Assembly (NCBI GenBank): GCA_029339505.1
Contig: JAQISU010000033.1
Span: 5,690,001 to 5,754,000, forward strand
DNA: 64,000 nucleotides
Direction: 5' to 3'
From: Unio delphinus
Lineage: Eukaryota; Mollusca; Bivalvia; Unionida; Unionidae
Shown here one piece after another: positions 54,132-64,000 of this stretch (positions are counted from its first letter, which is position 1; each line of letters starts with the position of its first letter). The position numbers were made by a program, and so were the translations under genes. Under the pieces are notes generated by a model. That model searched no databases. It had not been told where the DNA came from and saw only the letters and a list, made by a program, of their open reading frames with translations.

Positions 54132-54132
<1 letters not shown>
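53544..54132. other. No recognisable gene or element
   Basis: AT-rich sequence. The open frame 53585-53824 shows no domain. Confidence 0.4.
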
Positions 54133-54211
<79 letters not shown>

Positions 54212-54216
54212 TATGC

Positions 54217-54274
<58 letters not shown>

Positions 54275-54286
54275 GCATATGTGCAT
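54133..54286. repeat. (AT)n array with a perfect 82-bp palindrome
   Basis: AT units from 54133 are interrupted by ATGCACATATGCGTAT (54205-54220). After 50 bp of pure AT the exact reverse complement ATACGCATATGTGCAT follows (54271-54286). The 54205-54286 segment is therefore fully self-complementary and could extrude a cruciform or hairpin. Confidence 0.95.
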
Positions 54287-54507
54287 TTGTTATTCTTTTG
54301 ATTTTTAGTAGAAACAAAGAGCATAGTTTTCTGAAGATATTATACTTTTCTTTGCTTTTATCATTTCTACTGAAAAGCGAATTATGTCTACCTCCATATA
54401 AATGGGTCCATCAACATTTGTAATAATATTTTGGTAAGAAAGAAAGGTGAAATTAGGGTGAAAATAAATGCCATAATCTACAATATATTTAGTAATTGTT
54501 GTGATAA

Positions 54508-54570
54508 ACCGGCTTAGTGGATAGTGCGTTTTTCTGTTTTCGTGGGGTTTAATATCCTTGTTCAGTATTT
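54508..54570 (+). mobile_element. Possible tRNA-derived SINE head
   Basis: CGGCTTAGTGGATAGTGCG (54511-54529) matches a pol III A box (TRGCNNAGTGG type). About 30 bp later GGGGTTTAATATCC resembles a decayed B box. No clear body or tail follows, and no second copy is seen. Confidence 0.4.
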
Positions 54571-58072
<3,502 letters not shown>

Positions 58073-58130
<58 letters not shown>

Positions 58131-58236
58131 TTTATTATTATTACTATCATCATCATCATTATAATACTAGTAATATTTATTATTACTATCATCATCATCA
58201 TCATCATCATCATTATCATCATCATCATCATCATCA

Positions 58237-58290
<54 letters not shown>
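58073..58290. repeat. Compound trinucleotide array (AAT)n/(TTA)n/(TCA)n
   Basis: (AAT)n, then two near-identical blocks of TATTTATTATTACTATCATC type around an ATACTAGTA linker, then (TCA)n and (TTA)n. The first and last parts are reverse complements and can pair. Confidence 0.96.
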
Positions 58291-60487
58291 GGACAACTTA
58301 ATAAAATCATAAAGCCATGCTCTGTGCATTCAATATAACGTGTGCATAAATTCATTTTTTGTTAGTATCTCAAACATTCTTTGTTTATTACCGTATTGCC
58401 ATTTTAAGATAAATCCTGGGAGTAAACTTACCTTTGACAACATCTATAATGGAAAAGTTCAGCTAATTACGCGCCCCTTCCTCTCCGCTTATGTCGAGTT
58501 TGGTCACAGATGTTATATTCACAAAGCATGCCGTTGATGGATCTGTCGAAATAGGAAATCATGTGAATTCATTTGAGTTCATAGTTTAAAATGGGGGTGT
58601 CTTCCAATGATCACGGTCCAGCTGATACGACGTCCTGTATACAAATGCATGTGAGTACTGGTATAAGCGATGACGTTCGAATATTCGTTGCCTCATTTAC
58701 AACCGTGTCAAGAGGTCGATTGAATTGTTCAGATATTAGAACGTATAAAGATAAGGTCTTGAGGGACAAACGGACAGTGTCTACTGGACACTTTGCAAGC
58801 TAAATGTGTAAACTAAAGATAATGATTCCATTTGACTCTTCTTCCATTATGTCAACTTTATATGAGGTAACTGATTGTAGGGATGCCATTTCATACCGAT
58901 TCTACGCAGTTGCATTTACGTCCAATATAATAGCTCCAATGCTTGTGGTATTTCAATTTATTCTATCCCCGAAGAACACAGTGATTGTGGTTGTATTTAA
59001 AACATTATTTAATGTCATTGAAGTCAACCGCTGGAGACAAGGGGTCCTACCTATCAAAGTCCTCTAATAAAGACGGCGACGATGCACAAAACCTATCTAG
59101 AACATCAACGAAATAGATTCCCACACAGTAAAGACGGTCAGATGGAGCGGAAAATAGGCTTTGCACGATGGTCTAGCAAGGGAAACACATGCTGGAGTGT
59201 TCTTCTGAAATAACATAAAAATGTTTGAACATCCGATTCTAATAATACACGACAAACGTTTGATGATCAAACAAGAAAAAGAGTCGTAAGCATATGCGGA
59301 AAAGATCAACCAATAAGATACCGTTTTAAGAGAATGGTATGAAAACTGAATATTGTCTATCCTTGGGACAATTGATATTTAAACTATCTTGTAATAAAAC
59401 AGCAGCACGTCCCACTCTTCTACTTATACATGCCAAGCTAAAGAAAAGTCCCATTGTGGCTTCTTTGGATTACTTTACCACATACAGCGAACCCACCCCT
59501 ATCCAAACTAAAACTGTTTTGGACACCAACATCTTCGCAGACACTATGTTAAAACTCGAATGATGTCCTCGTGGACAATATGGTTATCGTTGTGCTAGAC
59601 ATGTGCAATTAAATCAGCGCAAATATATTCCATTGGAAATTGTTATCTGTCACTGTAATATAAATAATCAACGTCTTCAACGTTTAAAGTTTATGTTCAT
59701 ACATTAATTACATTCAAATGTATCTTACTCTCAATACTGCTAATATATTCGTATCCCAAAAATCTGGTTACATGTGATCTACATGCGTATAAATCGAAGA
59801 AACAGAACTTGGGAATGACAATCTACCCTTCATCCCCTTGTGATTCACGACGGTATGTGTGATTGTATATATGATTATGTATGGTTGAAAACACAAAAGT
59901 TATAACCACTTCCCTTTGTATGGGTGATAGTATGTTGGATACTAAAATGTTTTGTTTAGTGTTAATCGCATTATGACTCTTTTCCTTTGTTCCGTATTTT
60001 ATTTTACATATTATACGCAAACTGGTCATCAGGTAACGCTCTTGTTTCTTTCATCGTTTTATTGTTTTGTATAGGAGTTTTGAAATTATGAGTACGTGCG
60101 TGATAGACTTTTCAAGAGAGACATAAAATATTCTTATTTTTTAACGCGAATCTTTTGCTTACAGTAAGTTTCTTTAATATGTACTATGCACGACGATAAG
60201 AAGTTTTTCATGTCTTTTTCCCCTGGGTGACTGTCCCACAGCTGTAGTGGTATACAGTAGGTCCAGCTCTCATTACTGGCCATTAAACTTCCTAATATTA
60301 ATGTTCCATAAATGTATAATGTGTCCACTAAAGTTACATTCATGTAAATAGTAAAACTGCACGTATTCTTCCATTACCAGTTTACACTATGATAGCTACG
60401 TACATCTGATGATAAATTCAATGAATGATTAGTCAGTCAACTTATATCTATATTGCCGAACTTTACGATAACACATTAAACAATCTA
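58291..60487. other. No recognised gene; adjacent same-frame open segments
   Basis: The forward frame is open at 58591-58803, stops once at a TAA (58801-58803), and continues to 59067, about 159 codons with one stop. The second part has a hydrophobic stretch around SNIIAPMLVVFQFIL. No family is recognised. It could be a decayed coding remnant or chance. Confidence 0.35.

Positions 60488-60534
<47 letters not shown>
60488..60534. repeat. (TTA)n microsatellite
   Basis: About 46 bp of TTA units. No LINE stem-loop precedes it. Confidence 0.96.
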
Positions 60535-62599
60535 GTTATTGAACTGTTTTATGTTTCCATTTTTATTTATATTTACAACAGCACAAACCAACAACAAGGA
60601 TTGTTTCAATGACACCACCCAGTTTGGTATGCAACATATTAAACATGCTTCGGAAGTGCAAACTTGAAGCTAGTTGGATGAGATCAGTACCCAACGTTAA
60701 AAGTAAAAGCTTTAATAATATAAATATATTATACAGTCAATAAATCCGTCTAACTGTATCTACCAAAGTGTAAAGTGTTGTTGTTATGGAGAATAAGGTA
60801 TATATTCGAGTCTACAAAAAGGGCAGATAATGTGTAGTCAGATAACATCCATGCTAAAGAATGAAAGTGGAAATCCGATTAGCAAGACACGGACGCAAAC
60901 TATGCTTGTAAGTCAAGATATGCAGTCGTAAGCAAATCATTTCTGAGTGCTATCCTAAATAATATCATCTCTTAAATCAAACAAAATGAAACTTTTGAGT
61001 TTGTAGCAGTATATGACATGACTCATTAATAAAGTCCATGGGTTCTCTCTTGCATATAAACACTATTTATGCGTTTAACTTCTTTTACCCAAAACGAGAA
61101 TTCTGTCTTGCGATACGAGTCTTACATTTAGGCTCATACACGTCACTGTTAACCCATGAGGTATAAAAAGAAAGATGATATCATGCTTTAGCATCAGGTA
61201 TCTAATAGATTTGACTCAGAAAGGAGCATTGCAGCATTTTGGCATAGACAAAAACATGATTTACAAGAGGGGAATTGTTTCTCTCTGTTCTGATTTCAGT
61301 CATTGCATTATTATTCAGAAAACCGGTGAAGTCACAAGCAAATGTTCAACTACTGGGGTACTGCAATTACTTCTTCAGTTAGATAACATTTGTTAAATTT
61401 AAATTGAACTAAAATAATTTATATATGCAACATAAGAATACAAACGCTCAGACATATACATTTTAGTACGTTTAGTGTTTCTAACTCTAATTTAGTTAGA
61501 AAATATCCGCAAGCATAAGGTGACATTATCATGTATTCATTTCATAGTTAAATCAATCTTACAAATGTTACAATAAATCATTTTTCACTTATCACTTCAA
61601 TGAATATTATCCTTACATATTGTTTTACAGAGATATGCAGTCTAATCTTTTACATTTGTACTTGCAGCATTCATTTGAACCTAGGAAACCCAGTGCAGTA
61701 ATATAATGAATGATAACTATATGACCTACAAATCGGCTCGTGGATTCGTATCCATTGTCAGTTTTTATGTTATAAATTTATGGATGTGTTATTTGCCTTG
61801 CTAATTAATTACTTTGGTATATAAATAATTTGTTTATATCGATTTTATTTTTGATTATAACCTCCTCTTAGCTCTTTATTAACCAACAAGTCATGTATTA
61901 TTTATTTTCAGCCTTATTCAAGAATGTATGACTCATATTTTTCATTAGTTGGTTTAAAAATAAAAGCTTGCGTGATTGATTTTAGAGATGTGAAGGCTGC
62001 TTATTCCGACCATCTTGTTTGCCATTCATATTCGTCTCGGCTGACAAAAGATTTGGCAAAATTAGACAATATTGATCTATAATCTTTAACGAATATTATA
62101 TAAAATCCGTTATAAAATATTCTCATGCTAATAATAGATGTGGCGCTTTGAAAAATATTTAACACTTTAAACTATTTATCATAGGTACATATAAAAGGCA
62201 ATTAATCATTATGAATAACCGATTGAAAGTGAATAGTGCGCCCAAATTAAACTCTGTACATTGTGTAACGTTTAATTTGTTACGTTGTTCCTTACAATTT
62301 TAGTGGTTTACTAAAATATACTATTTGCGTCGGTATTTAAACAAATCGATTGTAGAAGCGTTCTTGTTTTTGTTCGAAAACTGTTCAATGTTTGCTTTGT
62401 TTTCAAACAACTTACTATAATAATTGTTGTTATATAATATATATCTCGGTTATATAAGTACATATTAATATACAATGACACTGTGATATTAATTTTTATA
62501 TCGTCACTTTCTGAATAATATTATATGCTCACATGTGCAAATATGGTTAAGAATGATCTGCAAAGATAATGTATTCAGGTCGGAAAACTACATTATTTC
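60535..62599. other. No recognisable gene or element
   Basis: AT-rich sequence up to the hAT-like MITE. The frame at 61175-61396 is unrecognised. Confidence 0.4.
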
Positions 62600-62607
62600 A
62601 TCCTACC

Positions 62608-62757
62608 CAGGCCCGCACCTAGGGGGTGGGGGGCAACCATGGCACTTGTCAGGGGCCCGAGCTTGATAGGCACATATACGCATATATTTGAAACACGAGA
62701 GGGGCCCGAACTCTGTCAGAGCTGCCTGGGGCCCAGAATTTTCTAGGTGCGGGCCTG
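62608..62757. mobile_element. hAT-like MITE, 150 bp
   Basis: Perfect 15-bp terminal inverted repeats CAGGCCCGCACCTAG (62608-62622) and CTAGGTGCGGGCCTG (62743-62757). They are flanked by ATCCTACC (62600-62607) and ATCCTACT (62758-62765), an 8-bp target duplication with one mismatch. Termini starting CAGG and 8-bp duplications are characteristic of hAT elements. The interior is GC-rich with several GGGGCCC motifs and has no transposase. It stands out sharply from its AT-rich flanks. The open frame that crosses it (62688-62915) is not a gene. Confidence 0.9.
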
Positions 62758-62921
62758 ATCCTACTCATCACGTATATATTGACTCTTGTTGCGTAATATG
62801 TTATACATTCATACATAGTTATCCATTAGTTCAGGACATGGCGAGCATCTATCGTGGATTCAATCGTACCTCAATTAGGATTAAAAAGTTGGAATTAATT
62901 CATCATTGTGAATGAAAACGG

Positions 62922-62923
<2 letters not shown>

Positions 62924-62993
<70 letters not shown>
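62924..62993. repeat. (TA)n microsatellite
   Basis: About 70 bp of TA units. Confidence 0.97.
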
Positions 62994-63370
<377 letters not shown>

Positions 63371-64000
63371 ACTTCATTGAGGCAAGAAACGTATTAAAAA
63401 TAAGGCTGCTTCACAAGGTTCAACGTGCTTATATATTGTCAGTTCAGTTAACTTTAATGCATCCGTCGATGCACAGACACATACAATGTTCTAAATTCAA
63501 TGCAACCATGCAACGTCTCCTAACATGAGGTGCCAGAGAGATTTGTATCGATACAAACAACAGCGAAATATCCAATAACAAGACAAGCTACTATGGGTGA
63601 ATAAAAATTGAAATAGAGGGCCCAGATGATCCGATTAACCGAATGCGCTGTATCATAAGCTAATTATCTGGAGAATATGGATGCAGGCTACTCAGCCACA
63701 GAAAAAACATAAACACTATTAACAATAATATAGCCGGATAAGGAGAAATTCATTATTCATTATTGAGTCTTCCATAGTTTGCTAAATATTAGAACTAGTC
63801 TGTATTTTGTTATATAATAAGGAACGCCATAAGGTAGTAGACATGCCGAGAACATCAGCCAAACTTTAATTAAATTATTTAGCTGAAAATGAAGCAAGGT
63901 CTAATAATATCACATGAGTTTGAAGCGTTTCTAAACGATACAAACATAATCTATTTAAATCAATTTTAAACTTTTAACACTTCGTTTTATTAAATTGAAA
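63371..64000. other. No recognisable gene or element
   Basis: AT-rich sequence to the window edge, without recognised features. Confidence 0.4.

Noticed and set aside
62688..62915. 75-codon plus-strand frame with a GC-rich start
   Set aside because: Its first part is hAT-like MITE sequence, including the right terminal repeat; there is no gene evidence.

Overview
This window looks like non-coding, repeat-saturated DNA from an animal nuclear genome. It is AT-rich, has no operon-like spacing, and carries many long (TA)n, (TATC)n, (TATG)n, (TG)n, (TC)n and (TTA)n microsatellites. It also holds tRNA-derived SINEs, at least four kinds of LINE and small terminal-inverted-repeat elements. A marine invertebrate, most likely a mollusc and possibly a cephalopod, fits best. 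The grounds are the SINE body, whose central region resembles SINEs I associate with molluscs, and the RTE-like LINE of the kind often mis-annotated in molluscs as 'craniofacial development protein 2-like'. This assignment is inference. I recognise no host protein-coding gene, rRNA or intact tRNA gene, so the window is best read as gene desert or very long intron.

Layout. 0.9-1.2 kb: a tetranucleotide array. 1.9-2.4 kb: the first copy of a PIF/Harbinger-like MITE, whose second, inverted copy lies at 37.8-38.45 kb. 3.4-3.85 kb: a weak candidate terminal exon on the minus strand. 5.1-5.5 kb: a SINE with a tRNA head. 5.85-7.0 kb: an L2/CR1-like LINE 3' end with a (TTA)n/(TCA)n tail. 7.7-8.1 kb: an unclassified repeat, also found at 53.06-53.29 kb. 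11-18 kb: a SINE-like remnant, compound microsatellites, a 21-bp minisatellite and a direct repeat pair at 15.57 and 17.39 kb. 22-27.4 kb: two headless SINE copies and the remains of two other LINE lineages, one with a C-terminal zinc-finger-like motif and one with an RNase H domain. 30.04-31.47 kb: a 1.43-kb element with short inverted termini and a perfect 8-bp target duplication. 32-46 kb: little recognisable apart from the inverted MITE.

46.2-49.2 kb (minus): the only well-preserved coding sequence, a near full-length RTE-like retrotransposon. It has an APE-type endonuclease and a reverse transcriptase in one frame, interrupted by a single TAA. 52.0-53.55 kb: a cluster of L2/CR1-like fragments in both orientations. 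54-64 kb: mostly microsatellites (one forming a perfect 82-bp palindrome), a possible tRNA-like SINE head and a crisp hAT-like MITE at 62.6 kb.

The sequences interact as a transposon community. LINEs supply endonuclease and reverse transcriptase, SINEs and MITEs are non-autonomous passengers, and several microsatellites start exactly at element tails or inside elements. That suggests retrotransposon tails seeded much of the simple-repeat content.
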